Positions 45,812 through 57,191 are shown, counted from the first letter of the stretch. The stretch is 64,000 nucleotides of DNA from Hazenella coriacea (GCF_004341825.1 NZ_SMAG01000001.1:124001-188000); one strand, 5' to 3'. A program made the numbers and translations. The notes: generated by a model not told the origin, from the sequence alone.

Positions 45812-46061
45812 GGGCAAACACCCTTTCACATGCAACAATCAACAAACGCAAACTCAAGACATTGAATCCATAAATGATCACAAAGATCCACAAAACATTA
45901 ATCAGTAAAAAATCACCATAAAAATTTTCATAAATCCAGACCACTCCAGGAGAATTGAAAAGCGTCTCGACTATAAATAAATTTGCCACCATCATCGAAC
46001 TAATCTGATGAATATTTGTTTTCAGATAAGGGGTTACATTATGCGCTTCATTCTTAAACAC
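45804..46061 (-). pseudogene. N-terminally truncated duplicate of the OppB-like permease
   Basis: Only the last ~80 residues remain (NVTPYLKTNIHQISSMMVAN...VACERVFAHE), aligned with the C-terminus of the intact OppB-like protein. The first ~205 residues are deleted. It overlaps the OppC-like pseudogene just as the intact pair overlap. Confidence 0.88.
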
Positions 46062-46140
46062 CTCGTTCGTGAAGTCTCCTACCCCTATTCACAAGCTCAT
46101 TATATTTTAAAGAAAATATATAATCATTTTAATACAGGGA

Positions 46141-46177
46141 AAATAAAAAATCGAATCACCGAAGTGATTCGATTTTA
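46141..46177 (-). terminator. Terminator downstream of ddl
   Basis: Stem AATCGAATCAC / GTGATTCGATT with a CGAA loop and TTTTTTATTTT tail on the minus strand. A degenerate version lies at about 44898-44932, just upstream of the intact permease pair, so the duplicated unit included it. Confidence 0.9.
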
Positions 46178-46189
46178 TGAAAGACGGGA

Positions 46190-47293
46190 TTACTTAATTT
46201 CGTGTGTAGTAATCAATTCATTTTTTTCTTTAAATCGATCCAAGGCTAGTTGAATCAACTTGCTCACTAATTCAGGGTATGAAATACCCGAATGCTCCCA
46301 GAGTTTTGCGTACATACTAAAAGGCGTAAAGCCAGGCATGGTATTAATTTCATTGATCAGGATTTCACCATTATCTTTACGGATAAAAAAGTCTACCCGC
46401 GATAAACCTGAACCATCGATCGCTTTATAAGCTTGAACGGCCATCTGACGGACTTTTTCCTTGGTTTCCTCTGGCAGCTCTGCTGGGATCCTCATCTCTG
46501 ATTTTCCATCAATGTATTTTGCTTTATAATCGTAAAAATCATTGGAAGATACAATTTCACCAGGTTGAGAAGCTTGTGGCTCATCATTACCTAAAACCGC
46601 TACTTCAATCTCATGAGCAGGGATAAACTCTTCTACGAGAATTTTACGATCATATTGAGCTGCGAAATCGATCGCTTCAACCAATTCCTCTTGTGTCGAT
46701 GCTTTGGAAATCCCTACGCTTGATCCCAAATTAGCCGGTTTAACAAAACATGGATATCCAAATGAGCCTTCAATCTGTTGCAGAATTTGCGAGGCGTCCT
46801 TGTTCCACTCCGATTTCAAAAAGTACACATATCTACCTTGGGGTAATCCTGCTTGTTCAAAGATTTTTTTAGTCATCACTTTATCCATCCCCACCGCAGA
46901 AGCCAAGACACCTGCTCCCACATAAGGAAGATTAGCAATTTCTAAAAATCCTTGAATGGTTCCATCCTCTCCAAATGTTCCATGAAGTACTGGAAAGACG
47001 ACATCAATCTCACTCGGTTTCATGATTGAAGGATGACCTAGATCATGAGAATCAGACAACACAGGCAATTGGCTTTGTAGTTGTTCCCTTTTACTTTGAT
47101 CTAGATTTGCAGCGATCATCGGTAAGGATTCTTGACCTATTTTCCACAAACCATCTCTAGTGATCCCAATTGGAATCACTTCATATCGATCCAAATCCAT
47201 GGATTTAATCACTGAAGCTGCCGATGATAGGGAAACATCATGTTCGCCTGATTTTCCTCCAAATAATACAGCCACACGTAATCTCTTACTCAT
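46190..47293 (-). CDS. ddl: D-alanine--D-alanine ligase
   Basis: 367 residues, ATP-grasp fold. N-terminal VAVLFGGKSGEHDVSLSSA, central SVGISKA and EIEVAVLG, and the metal-binding INEINTMPGFTPFSMY near the C-terminus are present. The final-specificity loop contains YDYKAKY, the Tyr form usual for D-Ala-D-Ala rather than D-Ala-D-lactate. It makes the terminal dipeptide of peptidoglycan. Confidence 0.96.
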   Translation of the reverse strand: MSKRLRVAVLFGGKSGEHDVSLSSAASVIKSMDLDRYEVIPIGITRDGLWKIGQESLPMIAANLDQSKREQLQSQLPVLSDSHDLGHPSIMKPSEIDVVFPVLHGTFGEDGTIQGFLEIANLPYVGAGVLASAVGMDKVMTKKIFEQAGLPQGRYVYFLKSEWNKDASQILQQIEGSFGYPCFVKPANLGSSVGISKASTQEELVEAIDFAAQYDRKILVEEFIPAHEIEVAVLGNDEPQASQPGEIVSSNDFYDYKAKYIDGKSEMRIPAELPEETKEKVRQMAVQAYKAIDGSGLSRVDFFIRKDNGEILINEINTMPGFTPFSMYAKLWEHSGISYPELVSKLIQLALDRFKEKNELITTHEIK

Positions 47294-47319
47294 CCACTCC
47301 CATCCTCCTCTGTTTTCTT

Positions 47320-47931
47320 TTAGTCACTCACTGTTTCTGTGGAATTCTCATCCAAGCGTTGTTCAATTTCTTTCCATAATTCATCTTTACCATATGAAGT
47401 TTCTGATGAAAACAGAATTAATGGATCACCTGTATGTAAATTTAATTCATTGCGAGTCACTTTAAGATGTTGTTGCCACTTCCCTTTGGAAATTTTATCC
47501 GCCTTAGTAGCAACAACGATCACAGGAATCCCATAATGTTTCAGAAATTGATACATATTTTGATCGTCTACGGTGGGAGGATGACGAAGATCAACGATTT
47601 GAATAACAGCCTTTAGATGCTCTCTATTTTTCAAATAGGTTTCCATCATTTTTCCCCAGGCATTACGTACACTTTTTGGAACCTTAGCAAACCCATAGCC
47701 CGGAACATCCGCAAAACAAAGTACATCATTGATCCGATAAAAATTAATCGTTTGCGTTTTCCCCGGTTTTGAACTAGTGCGAGCCAAATTTTTACGTCGA
47801 ATCAATGTGTTGATTAAAGAAGATTTCCCCACGTTAGAACGCCCAGCCAGAGCAAACTCCGGCAGGGCTTCTTCAGGATATTGTGTAGGTTTTACTGCAC
47901 TTATAACGAACTCAGCTTTCTTTATGATCAT
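47320..47931 (-). CDS. engB: Ribosome biogenesis GTPase EngB/YsxC
   Basis: 203 residues. G1 [13 protein letters not shown]2-region [11 protein letters not shown]3 DVPGYG and G4 TKADK. It is essential in Bacillus for 50S assembly. It overlaps the end of lonA by 20 bp, as in the Bacillus lonA-ysxC order. Confidence 0.96.
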   Translation of the reverse strand: MIIKKAEFVISAVKPTQYPEEALPEFALAGRSNVGKSSLINTLIRRKNLARTSSKPGKTQTINFYRINDVLCFADVPGYGFAKVPKSVRNAWGKMMETYLKNREHLKAVIQIVDLRHPPTVDDQNMYQFLKHYGIPVIVVATKADKISKGKWQQHLKVTRNELNLHTGDPLILFSSETSYGKDELWKEIEQRLDENSTETVSD

Positions 47932-50254
47932 AAGGATCCCTCACTAGTGCCAATTTTAGCACCTCATCCAAATGGCTCACGGGAGTAAAAGTGAGATCTT
48001 TTCGTACACTTTTTGGAATCTCCTCAAGATCTTTTTCATTTTCACTTGGTAAGATCACATGCTTGATTCCAGCCCGATGAGCACTTAATGATTTTTCTTT
48101 TAATCCACCAATCGGCAAGACTCGACCTCGTAAGGTAATTTCGCCTGTCATCGCTACATGACGAGAAACAGGAATACCCGTTAAAGCAGAAACGAGTGCA
48201 GTTGCTATGGTAATCCCAGCTGAAGGACCATCTTTAGGAATCGCTCCCTCTGGCACGTGAATATGGATATCATTTTTTTCATGGAATTCAGGGTCAATGT
48301 TCAGGTCATCAGCCCGTGACCGGATATAACTAAATGCAGCTTGAGCAGACTCTTTCATGACATCGCCTAACTGCCCCGTCAAAGTCAATTTCCCTTTTCC
48401 CGGAAATAATGAAACTTCGATGGACATTGTATCTCCACCTGCAGCTGTCCACGCTAGACCTGTCACAACTCCAACCTGGTCGGTTTCTTCTGCCATTCCA
48501 TAGCGGAATTTTTCTGGACCTAAATACTGCTCCAGATTTTTCACAGTCACAACAACTTTTTTCTTTTTACCTGAAACGATATTACGTGCTGCTTTCCGAC
48601 ATAGGGTTCCGATCGTACGTTCTAACGTTCGGACACCTGCTTCACGTGTATAGTTACGAATCAGCTTAAAGAGGGCTTCTGTATTAATCTGCATGTTTTC
48701 TTTGGTTAGCCCATGCTCTTCTAATTGTTTGGGGATGAGGTAGTTTTTTGCAATTTTTTCTTTTTCCAATTCTGTATAACCAGAGATATGAAGAACTTCC
48801 ATTCGATCTAGTAGTGGTCTAGGAATTGTATGAATCGTGTTAGCTGTCGTGATAAACATCACTTTGGAAAGATCATATGGAATTTCAATATAATGATCGC
48901 TAAATGTTGTATTTTGATTAGGATCGAGCACTTCTAACAATGCCGAAGCAGGGTCCCCTCGAAAATCCATGGCCATCTTGTCAATTTCGTCCAATAAAAA
49001 TACTGGGTTGGCCGACCCTGCTGTTTTCATTCCTTGAATGATCCGTCCTGGCATCGCTCCAACATAAGTCCGACGATGACCACGGATCTCCGCTTCATCA
49101 CGCACTCCCCCTAGGGAAATCCGGACAAATTTACGATTGAGTGCTCGTGCAATGGAACGACCTAATGATGTTTTTCCTACTCCTGGAGGTCCCACTAAAC
49201 AAAGGATGGGACCTTTTAATTTTTTCACCATTTGTTGAACAGCTAAATATTCAAGTACCCGTTCCTTTGCTTTTTCCAAACCATAGTGATCCTCATCTAG
49301 AACTTGTTCTGCTTTTTCTAAACTAAGGTCATCTTCTGTGATGGTTTCCCATGGTAACTCAAGTAACCACTCGATATATGTGCGAACAACTCCGCCTTCC
49401 GCTGAACTAGTCGGAATTTTTTCGAGGCGGTCAATTTCCTTTTCCACTCTTTCTTTGACCGATTCAGGAGCACTTAATTCCTCTAACTCTTCACGAAGCT
49501 CTTCAACTTCACCCGTTCGACCCTCTTTATCGCCCAGCTCACGCTGAATAGCTTTCATTTGCTCGCGAAGATAATACTCCTTCTGCGTTTTTTCCATTTG
49601 CTTTTTAACACGTGAGCTAATTCTTTTTTCAAGTTCCAATACTTCTCTTTCATTATTTAAAATAGTTAACAACTTCTCTAACCGTTCACGCACATCTAAC
49701 GTTTCTAGAACCGCTTGTTTATCAGCGATTTTCAAGTGTAAATGAGAGGTAATCACATCCGCCAAACGACCCGGTTCCTCAATATCAGATACCGCTGAGT
49801 AAGTTTCTGCGGACAATTTTTTAGATAGTCGTAGATATTGTTCAAAGTGATCCAACACAGATCTCATCAAAGCATCTGTATCTAGACCTACATGATCATG
49901 ATCATCCAACTCTTCAATTTGTACTTGATAATATTCTTCTGTATCGATAAATTCTAAAATTCGAGCTCGTTTAACACCTTCAACCAGTACACGGATGGTT
50001 CCGTTAGGCAGCTTTAGCATTTGTCGAACTTTCGCAATTGTCCCTACAGTGTAGATATCATCAACCGTTGGCTCTTCAATATGAACTTCTCGCTGAGTTG
50101 CCAATAAAATAAGGTTTTCATCGATCATTGCCTTTTCGAGTGCCTGAACTGATCGCTCCCGTCCCACATCTAAATGTAGTACCATGGTTGGAAAAACGAG
50201 AAGTCCTCGTAAAGGAAGTAAAGGCAATTTACGTTCCTCTTCTTTTACAGCCAT
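47912..50254 (-). CDS. lonA: ATP-dependent protease LonA
   Basis: 780 residues: N-terminal substrate domain, coiled coil (about 185-260), AAA+ module with Walker [13 protein letters not shown] and Walker [10 protein letters not shown], and a C-terminal protease with the catalytic serine in KDGPSAGIT and lysine in GGLKEKSL. It degrades misfolded and regulatory proteins in the cytosol. It lies directly downstream of lonB. Confidence 0.97.
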   Translation of the reverse strand: MAVKEEERKLPLLPLRGLLVFPTMVLHLDVGRERSVQALEKAMIDENLILLATQREVHIEEPTVDDIYTVGTIAKVRQMLKLPNGTIRVLVEGVKRARILEFIDTEEYYQVQIEELDDHDHVGLDTDALMRSVLDHFEQYLRLSKKLSAETYSAVSDIEEPGRLADVITSHLHLKIADKQAVLETLDVRERLEKLLTILNNEREVLELEKRISSRVKKQMEKTQKEYYLREQMKAIQRELGDKEGRTGEVEELREELEELSAPESVKERVEKEIDRLEKIPTSSAEGGVVRTYIEWLLELPWETITEDDLSLEKAEQVLDEDHYGLEKAKERVLEYLAVQQMVKKLKGPILCLVGPPGVGKTSLGRSIARALNRKFVRISLGGVRDEAEIRGHRRTYVGAMPGRIIQGMKTAGSANPVFLLDEIDKMAMDFRGDPASALLEVLDPNQNTTFSDHYIEIPYDLSKVMFITTANTIHTIPRPLLDRMEVLHISGYTELEKEKIAKNYLIPKQLEEHGLTKENMQINTEALFKLIRNYTREAGVRTLERTIGTLCRKAARNIVSGKKKKVVVTVKNLEQYLGPEKFRYGMAEETDQVGVVTGLAWTAAGGDTMSIEVSLFPGKGKLTLTGQLGDVMKESAQAAFSYIRSRADDLNIDPEFHEKNDIHIHVPEGAIPKDGPSAGITIATALVSALTGIPVSRHVAMTGEITLRGRVLPIGGLKEKSLSAHRAGIKHVILPSENEKDLEEIPKSVRKDLTFTPVSHLDEVLKLALVRDPYDHKES

Positions 50255-50348
50255 ACATGCACCTCCGTTGCTGTCTCTAAAAGGAACTGGTTGTTGGCTT
50301 TAACTTTGTACGATTTTATCTTATTCGTTTCCTTTTGTCTATGACATA

Positions 50349-50393
50349 CCAACATCGGTATCCCCAAAAAATTAGGTGGAATACCGATGTTGG
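50349..50393. other. Perfect 13-bp inverted repeat between lonB and lonA
   Basis: CCAACATCGGTAT / ATACCGATGTTGG with a 19-nt loop, between the lonB stop and the lonA start. There is no U-run on the lonA-reading strand, so it may be an mRNA-processing or attenuation structure rather than a classical terminator. No CtsR-type direct repeat was recognised in this gap. Confidence 0.6.
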
Positions 50394-50422
50394 ACCTATA
50401 GACCCACCAAAACCTTTTCCAA

Positions 50423-52102
50423 TTAGATCGGTGCAGAAGAAGTGGACCAAACCGAGGATACGGATGGTAATAGCTCTTCTTCTGTCTCTTCTTTAACTAG
50501 TGCTAAGTCTAACACTTCTTGAATATCATCGACTGGAATCACTTCGATTTCTTCCATGGTTTGAAAAATAGCTTGCATATTCTCTTTAGGTATGATCACT
50601 TGTGTGGCACCTGCTTGTTTAGCTGCCTCCACTTTAGCAATCACCCCACCAACAGGCTTTACATGACCATGGATGCTTAATTCTCCTGTCATTGCCATTC
50701 GATGGTCGATAGGAATTTCTTTAATCGCCGAATAAATAGCCACCGCCATCGTAATCCCTGCTGATGGACCATCCAAAGGAATCCCTCCAGGAAAATTAAT
50801 ATGAAGGTGATAATCCTCAGGCTTTACATCGGTTTGTCGAAGAACAGTAAGTACATTTTCTAAGGAGCCACGTGCCATACTTTTCCTTCGTATGGTTCGT
50901 TGTCTTCCACCCATCTCTTCTTCTTCTACCACCCCTGTAACTTGAATACTCCCTTTCCCTGGAGTGGTAGAAGGTGTTGCAGAAACTTCGATCTCAAGGA
51001 CTGTTCCCAAATTAGGACCATATACCGCAAGTCCTGATGCTAATCCCACCTGTGATCTTTCAGGCATTTTTTTGTCAGGTCTTGGACTCAACTGACTACT
51101 ATGCACAACCCATTCCACATCAGCCGCATTGATCTTTTGTCTTTCCTCAGTCATAGCTAGTCCGATGGAAGTCTGGACAATGTTGACAGCATCTCTTCCA
51201 TTCATGGCAAATCGCTGAATGACTTCGATCGCTTCAGTTTCATAACCAAACTGAACACGCTGAAGGGCTTGAGTTGCAATTTTTTCTATTTCATTAGTAA
51301 GTAGTGGGCGGAAAAAGATTTCCATACAACGCGAACGGATTGCAGGTGGAATCTCTTCAGGTGTACGAGTCGTTGCTCCAATCAAACGAAAATCTGCGGG
51401 TAAACCATTCTGAAAGATATCGTGAATATGACCTGGTGTCTGAACATCTTCAGAACTATAATAGGCACTTTCCAAGAATACTTTACGGTCTTCTAATACC
51501 TTCAATAGTTTATTCATCTGTACAGGATGTAACTCCCCAATTTCATCGATGAATAATATTCCTCCATGGGCTTTGGTCACAGCTCCAGGTTTAGGCTGTG
51601 GGATTCCAGCCATTCCCATGGCTCCAGCACCTTGATAAATTGGATCATGTACAGAGCCGATCAGAGGATCTGCAATGCCTCGCTCATCAAACCGTGCAGT
51701 TGTGGCATCAATCTCGATAAATTTAGACTGGTGATTAAATGGCGATGAAGGATTTTTCTTTGCCTCTTCCAATATAACCCTTGCCGCGGCCGTTTTTCCA
51801 ACGCCTGGTGGTCCATAAATAATCACATGTTGCGGATTAGGTCCACATAAAGATGCGCGTAAGGCTCGAACTCCTTCCCTTTGCCCAATGATTTCTTCAA
51901 TTTTGGAAGGACGAGTTTTTTCAGCAAGAGGCTCCGTCAGAGAAATCCGCCTCATTTTCGCCAACTTATCCAATTCTTTCTTTGCTTCTTTATCCACTGC
52001 ACTTTTATTTGTTTGTTGATTACGAAGCAGGTTCCAAAAATAAAGACCTATGATAATGGAGAAAAAAACTTGTAAAAACATAAGAAAAACAGTCCAATTC
52101 AT
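50423..52102 (-). CDS. lonB: Membrane-anchored protease LonB
   Basis: 559 residues. One N-terminal membrane segment (about 5-25), Walker [13 protein letters not shown], Walker B ILFIDEIGEL and a Lon-type protease domain with the serine in LDGPSAGIT and lysine in GGVIAKVEAAK. The lack of a LonA-type N-terminal domain and the membrane anchor are LonB traits. In Bacillus it is forespore-expressed. Confidence 0.95.
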   Translation of the reverse strand: MNWTVFLMFLQVFFSIIIGLYFWNLLRNQQTNKSAVDKEAKKELDKLAKMRRISLTEPLAEKTRPSKIEEIIGQREGVRALRASLCGPNPQHVIIYGPPGVGKTAAARVILEEAKKNPSSPFNHQSKFIEIDATTARFDERGIADPLIGSVHDPIYQGAGAMGMAGIPQPKPGAVTKAHGGILFIDEIGELHPVQMNKLLKVLEDRKVFLESAYYSSEDVQTPGHIHDIFQNGLPADFRLIGATTRTPEEIPPAIRSRCMEIFFRPLLTNEIEKIATQALQRVQFGYETEAIEVIQRFAMNGRDAVNIVQTSIGLAMTEERQKINAADVEWVVHSSQLSPRPDKKMPERSQVGLASGLAVYGPNLGTVLEIEVSATPSTTPGKGSIQVTGVVEEEEMGGRQRTIRRKSMARGSLENVLTVLRQTDVKPEDYHLHINFPGGIPLDGPSAGITMAVAIYSAIKEIPIDHRMAMTGELSIHGHVKPVGGVIAKVEAAKQAGATQVIIPKENMQAIFQTMEEIEVIPVDDIQEVLDLALVKEETEEELLPSVSSVWSTSSAPI

Positions 52103-52193
52103 GACGGTGACTCCCTTCCCTTCGATCGCTCATGAAGGTTCTTTCTAACTGTAGTATGACCGTCAATGAAAAGGGATACTCATCCATTAAAAG

Positions 52194-53327
52194 TTACCGG
52201 CGTTTCATGTACATATCAAAAGCCCAGTGAAGCATGGGAATCACAGGAAAATCCCATTCTCCCATCAGTTCACACGCATCTCCACCAAATCCCATTCGAA
52301 ACTGAAGATATCCAAACAAAGGATCGCTTGCATTTAAAGTATTACTAATCCCACGGAAATCGTAGACCCGATCCCCTTGGTTATAGCTATCTTGAATCAT
52401 TTTCCAACGCATTAAATAGACTGATGAGTCATCCTCATAGTCACTGCGAGCACTGTATAAATCCCAAGTTTGTCCATTTACATGTATAGCTAAAGCCGCA
52501 CATAATAAATGGTTTCCTCTTGAAGCCATATAAAGACGAACTCGGTCTGGACTTTCGCTAGTCAGTGCTTCAAACATTCGTTTAAAATAAGATATATCTC
52601 GGACTTGGCTTTGTTCACGTCGGGCATTCAGTGTTAGAAGATGGTGGAAATTAGGAAGATCTTGTTCTGTCCCTACCTTAATGGTGACATGATTTTGTTC
52701 AGCTTGTTGAATCTTTTGCTGCCACAATGGATGAAAGTCGTTATACACTTCATCTAATGTTTTATTTTTCATGTTCAAACGGAATACATATTGCGGTTGG
52801 ACAGTATCGAAACTATCTTGTCCCACATTCTCTTTCCATCCCATCTCGGCTAATCCCTGTTTGACTTGATTTACATTCTGATCAACTCGGTCCGGTTTCA
52901 GGCGATGTAAGCGCATATTCCGCAATTCATCTGCTGGAATTCCTTGTAAACTGTTGATGATCGTTTCCATAGACCAAGTCTGGTGTACCAAGGGCGGATC
53001 CATTTTCACACTAAACACATGTCTTTGTTTCAGATGATTAAATAAAGGATAAAACCATTCCTTTAAAGGGATTTGCGCAAACCAATCAATGATTGGACCT
53101 CTCGGTATGTATGCTAAATACTTATTTAAACCTGGAACCTTTCGGTAAAGAATGACAGCTCCCCCTACCATCACTCCTTGACTGTTAAACCAACCCACAA
53201 ATTCACTTAGCCATTTCCACTCGGCTTTCAAGTCAGACCAAGAAGGATATTGCATAAAGTTCCTATACGGGTGGGTCTCCACAAAATTCAAATAATGATC
53301 TCGTTCAACCAACGTAACTGTTAACAT
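52194..53327 (-). CDS. FemABX family aminoacyltransferase
   Basis: 377 residues with two GNAT-like halves: an N-terminal FemX-type start (NFMQYPSWSDLKAEWKW), WQQKIQQAEQNHVTIK before the tRNA-binding helices, and a C-terminal YDFRGISNTLNASDPLFGYLQF signature. The family adds amino acids to lipid II stem peptides from aminoacyl-tRNA. The residue used here cannot be told. It sits alone between lonB and clpX. Confidence 0.85.
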   Translation of the reverse strand: MLTVTLVERDHYLNFVETHPYRNFMQYPSWSDLKAEWKWLSEFVGWFNSQGVMVGGAVILYRKVPGLNKYLAYIPRGPIIDWFAQIPLKEWFYPLFNHLKQRHVFSVKMDPPLVHQTWSMETIINSLQGIPADELRNMRLHRLKPDRVDQNVNQVKQGLAEMGWKENVGQDSFDTVQPQYVFRLNMKNKTLDEVYNDFHPLWQQKIQQAEQNHVTIKVGTEQDLPNFHHLLTLNARREQSQVRDISYFKRMFEALTSESPDRVRLYMASRGNHLLCAALAIHVNGQTWDLYSARSDYEDDSSVYLMRWKMIQDSYNQGDRVYDFRGISNTLNASDPLFGYLQFRMGFGGDACELMGEWDFPVIPMLHWAFDMYMKRR

Positions 53328-53357
53328 TCCCCATGCACTCCCAGTCTTGCTGTTATC

Positions 53358-53389
53358 TAAAAAGCAGTCCTACATGGTAGAACTGCTTT
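53358..53389 (-). terminator. Second terminator-like hairpin between clpX and femABX
   Basis: AAAGCAGT / ACTGCTTT stem with a 13-nt loop and TTTTTAG tail on the minus strand. Confidence 0.65.
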
Positions 53390-53445
53390 GGGTCCGTCCT
53401 TGAACTATTTCATTCTATCACAAAATATATTTACAAAGACATGAA

Positions 53446-53476
53446 AAAAGCACCCACCGTTTAGATAGATGCTTTT
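53446..53476 (-). terminator. Terminator downstream of clpX
   Basis: AAGCATC / GGTGCTT stem with a loop of about 13 nt, followed by TTTTTTC on the minus strand, 11 bp past the clpX stop. Confidence 0.65.
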
Positions 53477-53487
53477 CCATCACTTTC

Positions 53488-54753
53488 TTATGCACTTTCT
53501 TCTTTCTTTGGAGTGATGACTTGACCTTCACGAGTGGTTAATTTAGGTGCAAGATTGTGTAAGACGGTGTCTTCTGTAACAGTACATTGAATCACATCAT
53601 CACGGGATGGAAGATCAAACATCACATCCAACATGATTGTTTCGATGATCGCACGCAATCCACGAGCACCTGTTTTCCGTTTGATTGCTTCGGCAGCGAT
53701 CGCTTCTAAAGCTTCTTTCTCAAATTGCAATTCAACATTGTCCATCTCAAGCAATTTACTGTACTGTTTCACAAGTGCATTTTTGGGTTCCGTTAAGATC
53801 TGGATCAATGCATCTTCATCTAAAGGCTCTAAGGTAGAAATCACAGGTAAACGTCCTACAAACTCAGGAATCAAACCAAACTTCAGCAAGTCCTCAGGCA
53901 GAACTAGCTTCAAGTATTCACCTGGCTTCATCGTGACACTCTGTGTATCCATTCCAAAACCAATCACTTTTTTACCAATCCGGCGTTTAATAATTGGTTC
54001 TAAGCCATCAAAAGCTCCACCACAAATAAACAGAATATTGCCCGTATCAATTTGGATGAACTCTTGATGTGGGTGCTTTCTTCCTCCTTGAGGAGGCACA
54101 CTCGCTACAGTACCTTCTAAGATCTTGAGTAAAGCCTGTTGAACCCCTTCACCTGAAACATCCCGAGTAATCGAAGGATTTTCTGATTTACGAGCCACTT
54201 TATCAATTTCATCGATGTAGATAATGCCGCGCTCCGCTTTTTCTACATCGTAATCAGCTGCTTGAATCAATTTTAGCAGAATGTTTTCAACATCCTCACC
54301 CACATACCCTGCTTCTGTCAGAGAAGTGGCATCCGCAATCGCAAAAGGTACATTGAGGATTTTAGCCAATGTCTGTGCAAGTAAGGTTTTACCTGAACCG
54401 GTAGGTCCGACCATCAGGATATTACTCTTTTGCAACTCGACATCATCCGTCTTTTGCGAAGTATTGATTCGTTTGTAATGGTTATAAACAGCAACAGAGA
54501 GAGATTTCTTTGCCTGTTCCTGACCGATGACATACTGGTCAAGAATATCGCAGATCTCCTGTGGTTTCGGCAGATTTTTGAGATCGATTTCCTCTTCACT
54601 GCCTAGCTCTTCTTCCACAATCTCATTGCACAGTTCGATACATTCATCACAAATGTATACTCCTGGACCAGCCACAAGCTTACGAACTTGATCTTGAGAT
54701 TTCCCACAAAAAGAGCATTTTAGCTGTCCCTTTTCTTCATTAAACTTGAACAT
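53488..54753 (-). CDS. clpX: ClpX, ATPase subunit of ClpXP
   Basis: 421 residues. N-terminal four-cysteine zinc domain (CSFC...CDEC), Walker [13 protein letters not shown], Walker [11 protein letters not shown], and the pore-loop and arginine-finger regions. It unfolds tagged substrates and feeds ClpP. The clpP stop lies 5 bp upstream. Confidence 0.97.
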   Translation of the reverse strand: MFKFNEEKGQLKCSFCGKSQDQVRKLVAGPGVYICDECIELCNEIVEEELGSEEEIDLKNLPKPQEICDILDQYVIGQEQAKKSLSVAVYNHYKRINTSQKTDDVELQKSNILMVGPTGSGKTLLAQTLAKILNVPFAIADATSLTEAGYVGEDVENILLKLIQAADYDVEKAERGIIYIDEIDKVARKSENPSITRDVSGEGVQQALLKILEGTVASVPPQGGRKHPHQEFIQIDTGNILFICGGAFDGLEPIIKRRIGKKVIGFGMDTQSVTMKPGEYLKLVLPEDLLKFGLIPEFVGRLPVISTLEPLDEDALIQILTEPKNALVKQYSKLLEMDNVELQFEKEALEAIAAEAIKRKTGARGLRAIIETIMLDVMFDLPSRDDVIQCTVTEDTVLHNLAPKLTTREGQVITPKKEESA

Positions 54754-54758
54754 CTAGA

Positions 54759-55364
54759 TCACCCCTTTCTTAGGTCTGGACGGGTGATGACCTCATCGAC
54801 AAGACCATATGTCTTGGCTTCATCCGCACTCATGAAATAATCACGATCCGTGTCTCGGGAGATTTTCTCAATCGGTTGTCCTGTGCGCTCAGCAAGGATT
54901 TTGTTGATTTGTTGACGGGTTCGTAAGATCCAATCCGCATGAATCTTTATGTCTGAAGCTTGCCCACGTGCTCCTCCTAGTGGTTGATGAATCATCACTT
55001 CACTGTTAGGTAAAGCATATCTCTTTCCTTTCTCACCGGCAGCGAGTAGGAAAGCCCCCATACTTGCAGCCAAACCCATACACATGGTGGAAACGGCTGG
55101 TTGTATAAAGTTCATAGTATCAAAAATCGCCATCCCTGCAGTTACTGAACCGCCAGGAGAGTTTATGTACAAATGGATATCCTTTTCAGGGTCTTCGGCT
55201 GCTAAAAAAAGTAGCTGAGCAACGACTAAGTTAGCTACATGATCATCAATCGGAGTTCCGATAAAGATAATCCGGTCTTTTAACAGTCGGGAGTATATGT
55301 CATAGGCGCGCTCTCCACGGTTAGACTGCTCCACAACCATTGGCACTAAAGGCATAGGAAACAC
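54759..55364 (-). CDS. clpP: ClpP serine protease
   Basis: 201 residues. Catalytic triad positions are Ser in [11 protein letters not shown], His in MIHQPLGG and Asp in [11 protein letters not shown]-terminal processing region [20 protein letters not shown] is conserved. It forms the barrel for ClpX. It is separated from tig by a terminator, so its own promoter must lie in 55365-55440, but I did not identify one. Confidence 0.97.
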   Translation of the reverse strand: MFPMPLVPMVVEQSNRGERAYDIYSRLLKDRIIFIGTPIDDHVANLVVAQLLFLAAEDPEKDIHLYINSPGGSVTAGMAIFDTMNFIQPAVSTMCMGLAASMGAFLLAAGEKGKRYALPNSEVMIHQPLGGARGQASDIKIHADWILRTRQQINKILAERTGQPIEKISRDTDRDYFMSADEAKTYGLVDEVITRPDLRKG

Positions 55365-55389
55365 CTCGTTTCGGAGTTAGCAAAATTTT

Positions 55390-55417
55390 AAAAAGAAGGC
55401 ACGTGATCCACGTGCCT
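55390..55417 (-). terminator. Terminator downstream of tig
   Basis: Stem AGGCACGTG / CACGTGCCT with a 3-nt loop and TTTTT tail on the minus strand. Confidence 0.92.
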
Positions 55418-55440
55418 CGTTTTATATCTCCCTATATCCA

Positions 55441-56733
55441 TTATGCCGCATTTTTACTGCTCAATACAAGTAGATCGATTGTTTTCTTGACAATCAATTG
55501 TTCCTTTACAGAATCAAATGCATTTTGAGCTTCTAGAATGCGACGGATCTCAGCTTCGTCCCGATTCATTTGCTCAGCCATTTCTTTGATTTCTCCATCG
55601 ATCTCTTCTGCAGTTACCTCTACGTTTTCCGCTTTGGCAATTGCTGCAAGAACTAGGTTCGCACGTACACGTTTTTCGGCGTCATCTTTAAACTGATCTT
55701 GAAGAGCATCATGATCTTGCCCAGTTAACTGTGCATACAGCTCAAGATTCATTCCTTGCATTCGAAGTTGATCTTCAAACTGATGAACCATGTTGTGTGC
55801 TTCATTGTTGATCATCACTTCCGGAATCTCTATTTCTGCATTGTTAGCAGCGATTTCAACTAATTGATTCCGTACATAACTTTCTTGATCGTTTTTCGCA
55901 CGCTCTTCTAGTTTCTTCTTGATGTCTTGTTTTAATTCATCTAAGGTGTCGAACTCACTCACGTCTTGAGCAAAATCATCATCCAACTTAGGAAGTTCAA
56001 GACGTTTAATTTCATGGAGTTTCACTTTGAAAGTAGCAGGCTGACCTGCTAAATTTTCTGCGTGATACTCTTCTGGGAAGGTAACCTCTACATCTTTCTC
56101 TTCGCCAGCTTTAAGCCCGATCAACTGATCTTCAAAGCCTGGGATGAAAGAACCAGAACCTACTTCTAAAGTATATTTTTCTGCTTTTCCGCCTTCAAAG
56201 GTTTCTCCATTCACAAAACCTTCAAAGTCAATGGTCACGCGGTCGTCATTCTCAACTGCACCCTCTTCAACTGCGCTCCATTGTCCTTGTTGTTTGTGCA
56301 TACGATCTAATTCTTCATTGACAGCTTCTTCTTTAACAGAAAAATCTTTCTCTGGTACTTCTAATCCTTTGTAATCTCCAAGAACAACTTCTGGTTTAAC
56401 AGTAACTGTTGCTTTAAAGATGAAGGATTTTCCTTTTTCGATCTGTTCAATCTCGATCTCAGGTTGATCGACAGGCTCAATTCCAGTCTCTTCAATCCCT
56501 TTCGTATACGCTTCTGGCAATAAAATATCGACAGCATCTTGATAAAGAGCTTCTACCCCAAAGCGTTGTTCAAAAAGAGAACGTGGTACTTTTCCTTTAC
56601 GGAAACCAGGTACACTTACCTTTTTTACTACTTTTTTGAATGCTTGATCAAGAGCACTTGCTACGGCTTGCTCATCTGCTTCAACCGTAAGTACACCTAC
56701 ATTTTTTTCTGTTTTCTCCCAACTTGCCTTCAT
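55441..56733 (-). CDS. tig: Trigger factor
   Basis: 430 residues: ribosome-binding signature [17 protein letters not shown] in the N-terminal domain, FKBP-type isomerase domain (about 155-245, [20 protein letters not shown]) and a helical C-terminal chaperone domain. It binds nascent chains at the tunnel exit. First of the conserved tig-clpP-clpX block. Confidence 0.97.
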   Translation of the reverse strand: MKASWEKTEKNVGVLTVEADEQAVASALDQAFKKVVKKVSVPGFRKGKVPRSLFEQRFGVEALYQDAVDILLPEAYTKGIEETGIEPVDQPEIEIEQIEKGKSFIFKATVTVKPEVVLGDYKGLEVPEKDFSVKEEAVNEELDRMHKQQGQWSAVEEGAVENDDRVTIDFEGFVNGETFEGGKAEKYTLEVGSGSFIPGFEDQLIGLKAGEEKDVEVTFPEEYHAENLAGQPATFKVKLHEIKRLELPKLDDDFAQDVSEFDTLDELKQDIKKKLEERAKNDQESYVRNQLVEIAANNAEIEIPEVMINNEAHNMVHQFEDQLRMQGMNLELYAQLTGQDHDALQDQFKDDAEKRVRANLVLAAIAKAENVEVTAEEIDGEIKEMAEQMNRDEAEIRRILEAQNAFDSVKEQLIVKKTIDLLVLSSKNAA

Positions 56734-56805
56734 CTATGTTACCTCCTGCAAACTCGTCATATGGAAGATGAATCCTATAAATACCGCGCTTATTACAACC
56801 ACTAC

Positions 56806-56833
56806 ATTATAACACAGGGTGTCAACATTGCAA
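56806..56833 (-). promoter_or_regulatory. Promoter of tig
   Basis: Minus-strand -35 TTGCAA and -10 TATAAT 16 bp apart, about 75 bp upstream of tig. The rest of 56834-57191 holds only the terminator at 56870-56903; no other gene is seen. Confidence 0.6.
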
Positions 56834-56869
56834 TAAACAGCAGATGTGGTTGAAAGCACCTATAAAGTC

Positions 56870-56903
56870 AAAAAACCCCACCTTGCATAAACGTTGTGAG
56901 GTG
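56870..56903 (-). terminator. Terminator upstream of tig
   Basis: Stem CACCT(C) / (A)AGGTG with weaker inner pairs, then GGGGTTTTTT on the minus strand. It probably ends the transcript from the zinc-ribbon gene region. Confidence 0.55.
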
Positions 56904-57191
56904 ATTTTCCCCATAGCTTCATGCCCATAGCATGCCATGGATTCATCCCATATGGATTAAGTATTATTCATTCCACTTTTGAGATATAAAATCGTTCCGG
57001 TTTATTGCATATGTATGGCTTCGTTTCCCTAAACGTTCCTCATAATCATAACGAAATCAGCCCAAGAATGTAAAGTGTTTTTTCACTGGAGATTCTTGCA
57101 TATAAGCTCATTCTAATTAGATCCATTGTTACCCTTTAACAGCTACAAAATACTGTAAAACTTCACTGTAAATGAAACCATAAATGGGAGG

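Noticed and set aside
47912-52102. lonA and lonB as a possible duplication of one gene
   Set aside because: Different architectures (LonA N-terminal domain versus LonB membrane anchor) and the same tandem order in Bacillus show they are normal paralogues.
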